From Bdellovibrionales bacterium RIFOXYC1_FULL_37_79 (GTDB lineage: Bacteria > Bdellovibrionota > Bacteriovoracia > Bacteriovoracales > Bacteriovoracaceae), in contig MEQB01000049.1 of assembly GCA_001770015.1 (NCBI GenBank), positions 38,640 through 102,639 of the forward strand: a stretch of 64,000 nt of DNA. Direction: 5' to 3'. A program made the translations under genes and the position numbers. A model generated the notes under the pieces. That model did not search any database and was not told where the DNA came from. It saw only the letters and a program-made list of their open reading frames with translations. Below are positions 1 to 8,896 of the stretch, piece after piece. Numbering within the stretch: the stretch's first letter is position 1; the number at the start of each line of letters is the position of its first letter.

Positions 1-1509
1 TTGAATAAGCCCTCTCTCGATCCCTTTTTGAATAATTCGTTCCCGATCCAGCCCTTTTCCATCATCTGTTACTTCAATAAAAACGGCTCCCTCTTTTTGA
101 TAGGCCTTGAGTTGAATTAAAGCCTGAGGGTTTTTACCATTATCTTTTCTCTCGGTTTCATTTTCAATACCGTGATCAATGGCATTCCGAACCAAATGCG
201 TGAGGGGGTTATTTATTTTTTCTATGATATTTTTATCAAGTTCAGTTTCTTGTCCGGTTAACACCAACCGGATATTTTTATTCATTTTCCCTGACAAATC
301 TCGCACCAGTCGATGAAATTGGGAAAAAACCACATCTGCCGGAACCATCCGTGTACTCATAATCCTTTCTTGCAGATCATTAATAATCCGAGAGGTTTCT
401 TCACATTTTGAATGCATAAGTCTTTGCAGTTTTTTATCTGCAATTTCTTCAGAGAGAGTTCTAAGCCTTGATTCTGTAATAACCAATTCACCGACCAAAT
501 TCACCAAACTATCCAGTTTCTTGATATCCACCCTTACGGTGGTTGGAATCAGCTTTCTGGCCTCTTTTTGAGCGTCGAGCGCCTCATCTACATCCTTTTT
601 GGAAACTTTCTTCTTTTCCACCAGAATTTCGCCAAGTTTTTTTTGTTCGCTGGCAGCTCGCTTGACATCTTCTTCGGAGACCTTGCCTTTTTCTATTAAA
701 ATATCTCCCAACCTTTTATCCACATTAATTTTTTCGGTACCATTATTTAAATACCTTCCCGTGACATCCTCGTATCTGATATCACTTTTGGATTTCACAA
801 ACATAAAAATATTCATGATTTCTTCAGGCATTTCCTGGGTTTTGACAATCAATTCCCAGGAAATGTAGAGCTTTTCAAAATCAAACTGGTCTATTTCAGG
901 AATAGCTTGGGTGGAAGCCGTGATTGACACGATATCCCCGTATTCCTCAATCTCTCTAAAAAACATCAAGGGATCGGTACCAGTTGAAAGCAAATCCGCA
1001 TCGAACCGAATAATAAATTGATAATACCGGTACGCTTCCCCACTTGGCACGGTGGCAGGCGAGGTTTTTTTATCGGCAGATGGCGGGGACTGTTGTTTAT
1101 CTGCCTCCACCAAACCCAGTAATTTTTTAAAGGCCTCACTATCTGACAAAGGCCCAACATCTTTCTCGTTACTGATCAAGTCTGAAAAACCATCCCTCAT
1201 GACATTGACTGCTTCAAACATCGTAGCGAGAATTTCTTTATTCAATTTCAATTTTTTGTCTTTGGCATCTGTCAAAACACTTTCAAAAGCATGCACAAAT
1301 TCTGTCATATTATTATAAGACAACGTGGCAGCCGAAGCCTTTAAGGAATGAACAATCCTAAAGACCTCGTTGATTACCGGTGCCAGCATGTCCAAATCGT
1401 CAATATTATCTTCCAGAAATCTCATTTGATTTTCTAGTGAGGTTAGAAAATCACTGCATTCTTCTGCAAATATTTTTTTTAGTTTTGTATCTAAATCGTT
1501 AGATGCCAT
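1..1509 (-). CDS. cheA: Chemotaxis-type histidine kinase CheA, 3' end outside window
   Basis: Partial gene; 503 residues are present and the reading frame is open at base 1. The order seen is an HPt (P1) domain with phospho-acceptor His54 in RIVHSLKAS, a ferredoxin-like P2-type domain at about 162-250, two 24-residue repeats at 266-289 and 291-314, the P3 dimerisation helices at about 330-400, and the start of the P4 ATPase with the N box NPLTHLVRNAIDHG near 434-447. The CheW-binding P5 domain must lie beyond the window. The ATG has an AAGGACG/GAAGGGG ribosome site. CheA autophosphorylates and passes phosphate to response regulators; the CheY 20 bp upstream is the obvious partner. The repeats resemble MshEN c-di-GMP-binding motifs (see findings), which is an inference. 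Confidence 0.93.
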   Translation of the reverse strand, partial: MASNDLDTKLKKIFAEECSDFLTSLENQMRFLEDNIDDLDMLAPVINEVFRIVHSLKASAATLSYNNMTEFVHAFESVLTDAKDKKLKLNKEILATMFEAVNVMRDGFSDLISNEKDVGPLSDSEAFKKLLGLVEADKQQSPPSADKKTSPATVPSGEAYRYYQFIIRFDADLLSTGTDPLMFFREIEEYGDIVSITASTQAIPEIDQFDFEKLYISWELIVKTQEMPEEIMNIFMFVKSKSDIRYEDVTGRYLNNGTEKINVDKRLGDILIEKGKVSEEDVKRAASEQKKLGEILVEKKKVSKKDVDEALDAQKEARKLIPTTVRVDIKKLDSLVNLVGELVITESRLRTLSEEIADKKLQRLMHSKCEETSRIINDLQERIMSTRMVPADVVFSQFHRLVRDLSGKMNKNIRLVLTGQETELDKNIIEKINNPLTHLVRNAIDHGIENETERKDNGKNPQALIQLKAYQKEGAVFIEVTDDGKGLDRERIIQKGIERGLIQ

Positions 1510-1529
1510 ACAATGTTGCCCCTTCGTCC

Positions 1530-1916
1530 TTACACTTTTAAAAACTTTTTCATGACTCCTGCAATTTCATCTGGTGAAAGAGGTTTAGTAATCCATCCAG
1601 CTGCACCAAAATTTTTTCCTTGAATTTTTATTTCGTAGTCCCTTTCGGTGGTTAACACGATAATGGGAATAAACTTGGTTTTAGGGTTTGCTTTTAATTT
1701 TTCTATTAATTCAATACCATTCATATTAGGCATATGAATATCCGTAAAAATAATAGTCGGCATGCGTCCGGCCTTGACCACCTCATTAATTTTATTTAAA
1801 GCATCTTGCCCATCTTCCGCTAATAAACATTCAGCTGACACGAGTTTTGCCGCCTCCTCATAAATCAAGCGATTAATTTTGGAGTCATCTACTCCTACCA
1901 TAAAAATATTACTCAT
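1530..1916 (-). CDS. CheY-like single-domain response regulator
   Basis: A 128-residue stand-alone receiver. All receiver residues are present: acidic pair Asp10/Asp11, phospho-acceptor Asp59 in FTDIHMPNMNG, Thr89 and Lys111 in ITKPLSP. There is no output domain, so it should act by protein-protein contact as CheY does. Its ATG overlaps the stop of the upstream HPt-STAS gene by 4 bp (ATGA), and cheA begins 20 bp downstream, so the three genes look like one translationally coupled operon. The likely phosphodonor is the CheA next door. Which target it acts on (motor, gliding machinery or enzyme) cannot be read from the sequence. Confidence 0.92.
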   Translation of the reverse strand: MSNIFMVGVDDSKINRLIYEEAAKLVSAECLLAEDGQDALNKINEVVKAGRMPTIIFTDIHMPNMNGIELIEKLKANPKTKFIPIIVLTTERDYEIKIQGKNFGAAGWITKPLSPDEIAGVMKKFLKV

Positions 1917-2635
1917 AAAACCATCCCCTCTAGGCCTAATCTTGCCAAGGTATCTAAAGACTCCCTGTTGGTTATTTTAAAACTGATATTGAGATCCTTG
2001 GTTTTTTTCAAGGAAATCAAGTATTGTGCACCGGCCGTATCCAGCACCTCACTTTGGATTTTCACCATATATGATTTGCCCTTTTCAAATTTATTTTCCT
2101 TTAAAATTTCGCTCATATTAGCAATCGTAAGATTTTTATCAATAACAATGTCCATAACTTTGGCCCCTTGCTGGTTTTCTATTTTGTCTCCATGATCTTC
2201 TAAGTGAAATGGAGCTGCCTGAAGATGAGTGTTGTCAGATGCTGGTGCCTTCATACCAACGGAATTTTTAATAGCACTAATCCGGGCATCAAGCCCCTCA
2301 TCAATTGGAAAATAATTTTTATCCCGACTAAGACCTTCCAACCAAGATTCAACAAATGAATGCACATCCAAAAATAATTCTACATGGGTCAGATTAAAAT
2401 CAATTTGTTTTTTTCGAAGCAAATCAATCACATCTTCCACTCTGTGTATAAATTCACCAAATTTTCCCAGATCCACCATTTTAGAGGAACCTTTAATGTT
2501 ATGGGCAATCCTGAATAATTCATTAAAATCAGGATTACTTGAATCTTTTTCCAAGGCCAAACATTCGCTTTCCCATGTTTGCAACATATCAAGCACATCT
2601 TCCAAAAAAAAGGCCATCATGTCTGATTCGCCCAT
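1913..2635 (-). CDS. HPt domain - STAS-like domain fusion protein
   Basis: About 240 residues. The N-terminal half is a histidine phosphotransfer domain with the phospho-acceptor His45 in FRIAHNIKGSSKMV. The C-terminal half (from about residue 155) has the beta-alpha pattern of a STAS/anti-sigma-antagonist domain, ending TLARLGLEG. I chose the ATG at 2635 because GGAG lies 5 bases upstream; an upstream TTG at 2656 would overlap the previous gene and lacks a good ribosome site. It sits between a degenerate HD-GYP gene and cheY, so it may be an alternative phosphate shuttle or a partner-switching adaptor. The function is inferred from domains only; the combination is unusual. Confidence 0.82.
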   Translation of the reverse strand: MGESDMMAFFLEDVLDMLQTWESECLALEKDSSNPDFNELFRIAHNIKGSSKMVDLGKFGEFIHRVEDVIDLLRKKQIDFNLTHVELFLDVHSFVESWLEGLSRDKNYFPIDEGLDARISAIKNSVGMKAPASDNTHLQAAPFHLEDHGDKIENQQGAKVMDIVIDKNLTIANMSEILKENKFEKGKSYMVKIQSEVLDTAGAQYLISLKKTKDLNISFKITNRESLDTLARLGLEGMVL

Positions 2636-2646
2636 ATTCACTCCAT

Positions 2647-3975
2647 CTAATTGCAATAAATCTCAAGCATTTCTTTAAAGGCATAATAAGGTGTTCGGTA
2701 ATTTCCCTTATCAAATGTTCCCTTCATTTTATCAATCATCTTTAAACATTGGTCCCGATCCAGCACCTTATCGTAAATACTATTGACGAAGGTTTCACCA
2801 ATAATAAACAAAGCCGCTATCTGTGAAACCTGGGTGGCCCTAAGTCCTCTGGGAAACCCCAGTCCATCTGGACGCTCATGATGGGTTAGAATTATGGAAT
2901 CAACATCAGGAGGGATATCCTTCATGTTTCTCACCATTTCCGAGGCTTCCAATGCATGCATTTTAATTCTCTGTTTATCTTGTTTGGACAAATCAGCTGC
3001 CTCGATCTCAGCCATAGAATCAATCATGGCCTCCTTGGAACTTTTTAAAACACAGTCATGTAAAATCGCCGAAAAAGTTATTTTTTGCAGGGATGAATCA
3101 GTATTCCATTTCATCCGCAGCGCTGCCAGAGAGGTTAAATAACCAATCAGCAATGAATGCTTGTGTAAATACCCCATTTTATCACTCATAAATTGTTCAA
3201 ACAGATTTTTCAAGGTGGCAAGCTTTTTCACTGTTTCAATACAAGATAGGGTGATGTCATTTAACATGGTTTCCGTATCTTCATCAATTTTAAAATTTTG
3301 AATATTTCCACAGACCATTTTAATACCTTCAACCTGGGCATCCAACACGACATCCAAAGAGGTATTCATTTTGAGTTTTTCTTTAAGCTCACCATACATT
3401 TCCCGGATTAAACTGGGATAATCTGAAGTTTTGACGTAGAGATATTTCACCCTATCGCTATATTTAGTAATTTGTTCTTTATCATAATTTTCATCTTTGT
3501 TGATGATTTTTAGCATTTTGTCATCGGATAGCTTGACATAGACATCTGCATTCAGCTTTTTATGTTTCAAAATCCGGCTAATTCCAATCCTGACAAATTT
3601 GGAAACTTCAATATTTTCTTTTTTTAAAATAATCTCTCTGACCAGCTTAAACAACTCCTCGCCAGATTGTTTTACATCAATGTAACCATTAAGTGGATTC
3701 ACCTCATAGAAATCTTTTTCACATAATTGATCATAGGGCGTTTGGGTGTACCAGATAAAAGGAACATTGCTACCGGTTTTTTTTATAAAGTTAAAAAGTT
3801 TCAAAGACTGGGGCTGCGTGCCACCGGCCACTACCAACAAGACCTTATTATTTTTTAAAATATTTACAGCCTCATCAATATTTTCAGATATCAATGGGTC
3901 AACTTGTTGCAATTCCTTGATTTCCTCTTTTAGGGATTGAGGATTGTTTTCAATGGCAAAAAACAAAATCTTCAC
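2647..3975 (-). CDS. Degenerate receiver plus divergent HD-GYP domain protein
   Basis: A 442-residue protein from a GTG start with AAGGA 10 bases upstream. The first ~120 residues have a receiver-like fold pattern but no phospho-acceptor Asp (the expected strand reads LLVVAGGTQ). The C-terminal third is an HD-GYP-type domain: ILHDCVLKSS, a later MHALEAS and ILTHHERPDGLGFPRGL. The signature GYP is GFP, and the Gly-Lys after the HD pair is missing. HD-GYP proteins hydrolyse c-di-GMP in the cytoplasm. Here the HH and DG residues survive, so activity is possible but uncertain. It begins the operon that continues with HPt-STAS, cheY and cheA. Confidence 0.8.
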   Translation of the reverse strand: MKILFFAIENNPQSLKEEIKELQQVDPLISENIDEAVNILKNNKVLLVVAGGTQPQSLKLFNFIKKTGSNVPFIWYTQTPYDQLCEKDFYEVNPLNGYIDVKQSGEELFKLVREIILKKENIEVSKFVRIGISRILKHKKLNADVYVKLSDDKMLKIINKDENYDKEQITKYSDRVKYLYVKTSDYPSLIREMYGELKEKLKMNTSLDVVLDAQVEGIKMVCGNIQNFKIDEDTETMLNDITLSCIETVKKLATLKNLFEQFMSDKMGYLHKHSLLIGYLTSLAALRMKWNTDSSLQKITFSAILHDCVLKSSKEAMIDSMAEIEAADLSKQDKQRIKMHALEASEMVRNMKDIPPDVDSIILTHHERPDGLGFPRGLRATQVSQIAALFIIGETFVNSIYDKVLDRDQCLKMIDKMKGTFDKGNYRTPYYAFKEMLEIYCN

Positions 3976-4082
3976 TATTTATCATCCTTGATACATAATT
4001 CCCAAACACAAACTTTAGTTTATTATATATCAAGAAAAAAAGTCTTCAATAACGAATTCGTGACATTAAGGTAATTTTATAA

Positions 4083-4688
4083 TTAAAGGCTTACTGCACT
4101 CAATTCGTCGGTCATCCCTGTCTCTTTTCTTTTTAATCTGCTTAGGGTGGAGGGGTTAATCCCAAGATAGAGGGCAATTTGATTTTGAGGAAGTCTTTTC
4201 ACCAGATCTTTTTTTTCCTTTAAAAATTTATAATACCTATCTTCCGCTGATTGAAGCATTAAATCCCGCTCCTTGCTCTCTTTCTCTGCCAATTTTTTTT
4301 CAATCACTTTTCTCCCCAGATCGGCCCAAAAAATGCTGGTGGCATTTAAACGTTGTAAATCATCATACGCCAAAGTAATTAACTCTGTTGCTTCCATCGC
4401 TTCAATATAACGAAGGGAAGGAAGATTATTTTGAATCTCATGGTAGGGGGCCACAAAATCCCCTTCTTTTTGAAAATTAGAAATGTACTCCCGTCCATCT
4501 GAAGAACAATAATAGGTTTTTAAAAGCCCTTTTAAGACAAAGGCAATTTTCCTAGTGTAATCACCAGGACCTATATAGATATCACCTTTTCCCAAGGAAG
4601 CCGAAGTGGTAAAAGCTAAAATTTTCCTGACTTCCTCATACGGAATATAACTTATTTTATTAAATTCTTTTACTAATTGATCCAGCAT
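4083..4688 (-). CDS. Crp/Fnr-family transcriptional regulator
   Basis: About 201 residues: an N-terminal cyclic-nucleotide-binding-type jelly roll (glycines in LGKGDIYIGPGDYTRKIAFVL) and a C-terminal winged helix with recognition region LPQNQIALYLGINPSTLSRLKRK split over residues ~165-187. There are no Cys residues for an Fnr Fe-S cluster. Two ATGs lie in tandem at 4691 and 4688 behind AAGGAG (4695-4700). Spacing is 3 and 6 bases, so I chose the second; a TTG further upstream is unlikely. It is transcribed away from the receiver-PilZ gene at 4971 across a 280-bp AT-rich intergenic region. The ligand and targets are unknown. Confidence 0.85.
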   Translation of the reverse strand: MLDQLVKEFNKISYIPYEEVRKILAFTTSASLGKGDIYIGPGDYTRKIAFVLKGLLKTYYCSSDGREYISNFQKEGDFVAPYHEIQNNLPSLRYIEAMEATELITLAYDDLQRLNATSIFWADLGRKVIEKKLAEKESKERDLMLQSAEDRYYKFLKEKKDLVKRLPQNQIALYLGINPSTLSRLKRKETGMTDELSAVSL

Positions 4689-4970
4689 CATTGACTCCTT
4701 AAGAACAGTTTTAGGCAAGACGTTTTGATGATTGCAAATTAAAGACCAAAAATTGACAACAGTAATCGGTAAGTTACAATTTTAAAAAAATTGATCAGCA
4801 CTAATTGTCACCAGTCGGAAGTGTCATTTTAAATTTAGCACAACATAAAAAAAACCAATGCAATGCAATGCATTTATTTTAATTCATTGCGCTTTTCGAC
4901 CTAGATAATAATCTTGTTTAAAATGACCTTGTCCGCTACTATTTAAAGAGAAAAAAATTTAAGGATTAGC

Positions 4971-5639
4971 ATGAAAATATTATTCGTTGATAATGATCAG
5001 GCCATTTGTGAGCTCTTTCAAACCACTTTGGAAAAAAGATATCAGGCAAACGTTATAACGGTGCAAACAGCGGCTCAAGCAGTGGCGATAATCAAAAAAA
5101 CCTCTGATATTGATATCGTGGTATGTGATTACATTTTATCTGATGATCATGGTGCCAATGTTTATCGTTTTATCAGGGATAATTACCCTCAAATGATCTT
5201 TATTCTGCAAACATCTAATTTACAAATTTTAAAAACGGACACCCGCTTTTTTGATTTTTTTGACAATATCCAGATTAATCGGGCCATCAGCCGGCCATTT
5301 ACCCCCAGCGAATTATTTTGGGTGATCGGCGATAATCACATCCGTCAATCCTTGCGCCCAGAAGCGAAGTTAAGGCAGCAGGAACGTTGTAACATCATTA
5401 TTGATGCATTTATTTTGGGTAGCTCCATTAATTCCAAACAACATGTCCGAAGTTTAAATGTTTGTCAAAATGGAATGTTTATTATCTGTGACCACGACCT
5501 GCTTCAAATTGGTGATATCATAAGCTATGAAATGTCAGTAAATTTTTTTAATTATGATAAACCCCAGGCCATTGTCAGATGGAAAAGAAAAGGTAATATT
5601 TGTAACTTGCCATCAGGTGTAGGTGTTGAGTTTATCTAA
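4971..5639 (+). CDS. Response regulator with C-terminal PilZ domain
   Basis: A 222-residue protein. The receiver has Asp7/Asp9 and phospho-acceptor Asp53 (VCDYILSDDHG), but the usually invariant Lys is Arg108 (ISRPFTPSE). The PilZ domain keeps the c-di-GMP-binding RxxxR (Arg135, Arg139), the NVCQNGMF turn and the closing GVGVEFI. Such proteins couple phosphorylation to c-di-GMP binding, in the cytoplasm. The gene at 9482 is a clear paralogue with the same architecture and the same MxILxVD start. It is read alone, divergently from the Crp-like gene. Partner kinase unknown; the CheA in this window is one candidate. Confidence 0.88.
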   Translation: MKILFVDNDQAICELFQTTLEKRYQANVITVQTAAQAVAIIKKTSDIDIVVCDYILSDDHGANVYRFIRDNYPQMIFILQTSNLQILKTDTRFFDFFDNIQINRAISRPFTPSELFWVIGDNHIRQSLRPEAKLRQQERCNIIIDAFILGSSINSKQHVRSLNVCQNGMFIICDHDLLQIGDIISYEMSVNFFNYDKPQAIVRWKRKGNICNLPSGVGVEFI

Positions 5640-5724
5640 TAGAACTTTAGAACTTGACGATTAAATTAAAACCTATCTAGAATCATGTATTTGGATTTAT
5701 ACAATCATAACGTGGAGGATCCCT

Positions 5725-6228
5725 TTGGTAGTCAACATGCTCTATCTCATCACCATTTTCATCTTTACCCTTTCCTCACTTGCCAACGAAATTTTTCTCA
5801 CCCAGATAACTCATTCGGAGTCCGATACTGTTCGCCACTTAAGCATAATAACCGACCAATCCGGGAGCCTTTTCGCCTTTCAAATTACCGAATTTGAAGA
5901 AGCCGGTCCCATCTACAGCACCATTAGTTTTGATGAGCTGACCGAAGAAATTTATACCTTACCTGTCCCCATCAACAAATTTGCCAGTATTGATGCTCGC
6001 GAGCTTTCCCAGACGCAGGGAGGAAAAATGATCGTGACTTACACTCCCAATATTTGGGTGCCCAAAAAACAGATGATTGAATTTGACCTGGTTAAAGATC
6101 ATGACACCTGGAGGCTTTATGATACTATCAGTTTCCGACCAATTATTCATCTTAAGATGATTATTAATAAAAAGGCCATGGTGCCCGTCGGGATTAAGCA
6201 ATTTATAATTAATCCTAGCGCTTTATGA
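5725..6228 (+). CDS. Secreted protein of unknown function
   Basis: About 167 residues with an N-terminal signal sequence (LYLITIFIFTLSSLANE, cleavage after Ala likely). I recognise no family. The start is taken as the TTG at 5725 because GGAGG lies exactly 6 bases upstream at 5714-5718; the in-frame ATG at 5737 would be 18 bases away. The stop overlaps the ATG of the next gene by 4 bp, so the two are probably made together and may act together in the envelope. The mature part looks beta-rich. Confidence 0.7.
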   Translation: MVVNMLYLITIFIFTLSSLANEIFLTQITHSESDTVRHLSIITDQSGSLFAFQITEFEEAGPIYSTISFDELTEEIYTLPVPINKFASIDARELSQTQGGKMIVTYTPNIWVPKKQMIEFDLVKDHDTWRLYDTISFRPIIHLKMIINKKAMVPVGIKQFIINPSAL

Positions 6229-6836
6229 AATATTCACTCGTCTTTTTTTTATTATTGTCCTGCTCTTTGTTTGAAGAAAGCAAGGTTCACTATTTTAACA
6301 ATCAATTAACCCCCACCATTAATGCCTCTCTGGCCCTTTTTTCGGCTTATATAAAATGCAAAAAATCCACTGATGCTGGCAATCTTTCAAAATTTAAGGG
6401 GGTCACCTTCACGGTAAAAGGCAGGCAGGATCATTTTTATCTTATCCAACTCACCTCCGTTATGGGTGAATTGAATACTTGTGATCAAGTGGTCACTTTT
6501 TCTCCCAAAGAAATCCCCTACCAGAACCAATTGACCAGATGGTATGATAAGGAAAAGAAAATATTAACTTATGACATTGGCCATGGAAAACTATACAATT
6601 TTAATCAAATGTATGTGGATACCACTTATCAATTCCAAATAACCGTGGTCAGTGAAAATGAAATTGAAGTTTTTATCAAAAGAACTGATCCTGCTAAGAA
6701 CCTAAGTACCCAAGAAATCCAAGCAAAAGGCCCCTCCTTTTATGAGCAACATAGTTTTCGTGGCATCCTGAAAACCTATGAACCTGTCCCAGTTATTTAT
6801 ATACCTCCTGGCACAGAGGTTGAATTTTCTTGGTGA
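6225..6836 (+). CDS. Putative lipoprotein of unknown function
   Basis: A 203-residue protein whose start MKYSLVFFLLLSCSLFEE carries a lipobox-like LLSC, with the lipidated Cys at residue 13. That makes a very short lipoprotein signal peptide. The rest is mixed beta-rich sequence with no family I recognise. It overlaps the preceding secreted protein gene by ATGA, so a cell-envelope pair is likely. A homology search of both proteins together would be the quickest route to a role. Confidence 0.72.
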   Translation: MKYSLVFFLLLSCSLFEESKVHYFNNQLTPTINASLALFSAYIKCKKSTDAGNLSKFKGVTFTVKGRQDHFYLIQLTSVMGELNTCDQVVTFSPKEIPYQNQLTRWYDKEKKILTYDIGHGKLYNFNQMYVDTTYQFQITVVSENEIEVFIKRTDPAKNLSTQEIQAKGPSFYEQHSFRGILKTYEPVPVIYIPPGTEVEFSW

Positions 6837-6928
6837 CCTACCAACCATCAACCTCCCAGCTTCTCTTATAAAAAACTTAATTAATGCCCGTTTACATGTT
6901 ACCATCCTACTAATAAGGAGATGAGGAT

Positions 6929-7741
6929 ATGTCAGTCATTCAAAATTGCAGATTTCTTTTAATAAGTTCTGGTACCGAAATCATGACTCCTTTACAACAA
7001 AAATTAGATGAGCTGGGAGTACTGCACTTCGAAATATGCTTAATGATCAAGGCCGCTAAACCCTTTATTAATAAGTCGCTAACTAACGGACACATTTTTC
7101 AATATATCATAGTGGATGAAGACTGCGGCAAAGAGGAGGAGATCTTGTCATTTTATTCCTACCTTGAAACACTTGAAAAATACAAAGATACCAAATTTAT
7201 CTATATTAAAACATCAGTGGATTCCTTTACCTCTGGCCCTAAAATCAAAAGTTCACTTGAACTGGAAAGTAACTCTAATATCAAATTTTATTCCAAACCT
7301 CTTGACTGCAAATTGCTTATTAAAGATATTGAAAAAATGTTCCTTACGACTTTTGATGAGAACAAGGATTTTATTGAATCCATACCGATTGACGATTGTA
7401 TCATTTATAAGATGGGCCCTATCATTGACAAAACCACCGCCAGAGAGATGGAAAAAATTATTTTAAGGGCCATCCAAAAACAACAAAATACCCTGATTTT
7501 TAATTTTAAAAACACTCTAAGTTTTCCCAGCGCTGAAATGAAACATATCTCTCAAATTTTGTTAAAATCTCAAAAAGATTATCCTTTTATCCACACCACC
7601 TCTTTTACCAGCGATGTTTTAGCTGAAATGAGAAAAGGTGGCTTCACTCAGGTATTTGATACCAAAACCAGTTTTAAAGATCTGGTGCTGAAATATAAGA
7701 TTAATACTGAAAAATTAAAAAAAATTTTGGTATCCATCTAA
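6929..7741 (+). CDS. Receiver-like plus STAS-like domain protein
   Basis: A 270-residue protein preceded by AAGGAGATGAGGAT. The N-terminal ~135 residues have receiver-like secondary structure (CRFLLISSG strand, IIVDEDCG strand, a KPLD near the C-terminal end), but no convincing acidic pocket and no regular phospho-acceptor site. The C-terminal half looks like a STAS domain (TLIFNFKNTLSFPSAEMKHI, then a strand and GGFTQVFD). The same pairing occurs inside the protein at 19574-20935. It ends tail-to-tail with the next gene, overlapping by 4 bp. A regulatory adaptor role is inferred. Confidence 0.65.
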   Translation: MSVIQNCRFLLISSGTEIMTPLQQKLDELGVLHFEICLMIKAAKPFINKSLTNGHIFQYIIVDEDCGKEEEILSFYSYLETLEKYKDTKFIYIKTSVDSFTSGPKIKSSLELESNSNIKFYSKPLDCKLLIKDIEKMFLTTFDENKDFIESIPIDDCIIYKMGPIIDKTTAREMEKIILRAIQKQQNTLIFNFKNTLSFPSAEMKHISQILLKSQKDYPFIHTTSFTSDVLAEMRKGGFTQVFDTKTSFKDLVLKYKINTEKLKKILVSI

Positions 7742-8838
7742 TAGCTTTTAATAATTTCTTTTATACGCTTGGTGATTTTACTATTTAAGTTTATAAATTG
7801 CACTCCAAAACCGTTGTGGGTACCGCCCTGCCTTTTATTTCTTACCACTGAGTGAATCGACATATCTTGGCCGGTAAGATCAATCAAATAATTATCCCCA
7901 ATATGTAATTCCCGACTTTCACCAATAAAGGCTCCTTCGGGAGAAATATTTTGAATGATTCCATCGATCACCTCATTTTCTGGTGAAATTAATTTGCAGG
8001 CCAGGTTCACTTCGATTCTTCTTTGCTTTCTCCACCAGACTTTAGTCATATCCGCAAATCTTTTTCTTTCATCACTTAGAAATAAGTAAACAATCAGCAA
8101 CACGTTGATCAATAAAAGCAGCAAGGATGAAACATGTGGGGCCTTGCTGACATAGGGCCAGGTAAATTTTTGATAGGTTAAATGGGCAAAGATGGAATAA
8201 ATCTGCAATAACAGAAAGATAATAAAAAACATCTTTCTAAAAAACAATAAAAGCAAACCACTGACGGGAAACAACAGCCAAAACTGAATAAATTTCAATC
8301 CCAGAGGTATTCTTTTAATATTATCCAAAACGGTCAATATTGAAAAATCGGTCATCATCCACAGATAGAGAATTTTCATGAATGGTTCAAACAATAAAAA
8401 AACTATCACCACTTTAAAAATTACCGGCAACTCCCGTTTGGAAAAACGCTTCAATCTTTCATCCAGCTTATGCACCAAGTTTCGATTTGGCTTAATACGA
8501 TTGTAAATTTTTTTCAGCTCATCATAGTCGCCCTTAATTGTCGGATATATATACATGGATGAATGTTTGGATTTTAATTCCATTTGTATTGCGTTACTAC
8601 TCGTTAGAATGATAATCGGTATCTCATGTAAACAGCAGATATCTATAATACGGTCCATTTCGTTACAAGTGGCCTCGTCATACTCGGTGATAATCAGCTT
8701 AGGCCTTTCCAATAAGATATCATTCATTAATGAATTAATGTTTTTAAAAATCACTAACGAATCATGGCCTTCATGGATTTGTCCATTTTGCATTGATTGA
8801 TAAATTAGATCCATGGGGTCGTTAAGAAAAATCTTCAT
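7738..8838 (-). CDS. Membrane protein with receiver-like N-terminus and C-terminal PilZ domain
   Basis: A 366-residue protein; ATG with AAGGA 7 bases upstream. Residues 1-115 resemble a receiver but lack the usual acidic pocket. Next come about four hydrophobic helices between ~140 and ~260 (for example FKVVIVFLLFEPFMKILYLW and SLLLLLINVLLIVYLFL). The C-terminus is a PilZ domain with an arginine-rich entry WWRKQRRIEVN, the NISPEGAF turn and GFGVQFINL. It is probably an inner-membrane c-di-GMP effector with both globular domains in the cytoplasm. It adds a third PilZ protein to this 6-kb neighbourhood. The membrane part matches no family I know. Confidence 0.78.
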   Translation of the reverse strand: MKIFLNDPMDLIYQSMQNGQIHEGHDSLVIFKNINSLMNDILLERPKLIITEYDEATCNEMDRIIDICCLHEIPIIILTSSNAIQMELKSKHSSMYIYPTIKGDYDELKKIYNRIKPNRNLVHKLDERLKRFSKRELPVIFKVVIVFLLFEPFMKILYLWMMTDFSILTVLDNIKRIPLGLKFIQFWLLFPVSGLLLLFFRKMFFIIFLLLQIYSIFAHLTYQKFTWPYVSKAPHVSSLLLLLINVLLIVYLFLSDERKRFADMTKVWWRKQRRIEVNLACKLISPENEVIDGIIQNISPEGAFIGESRELHIGDNYLIDLTGQDMSIHSVVRNKRQGGTHNGFGVQFINLNSKITKRIKEIIKSY

Positions 8839-8896
8839 ACAATATCCTTCATTTAAAGATTAGACTATAATATTATAAAATTCAATTGGAGAAAAA

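Noticed and set aside
4720..4900. TTGAC/TTGAT sequences and a repeated GCAAT between the Crp-like gene and the receiver-PilZ gene
   Set aside because: No half-site pair fits a Crp/Fnr palindrome; the repeats are too short to interpret.
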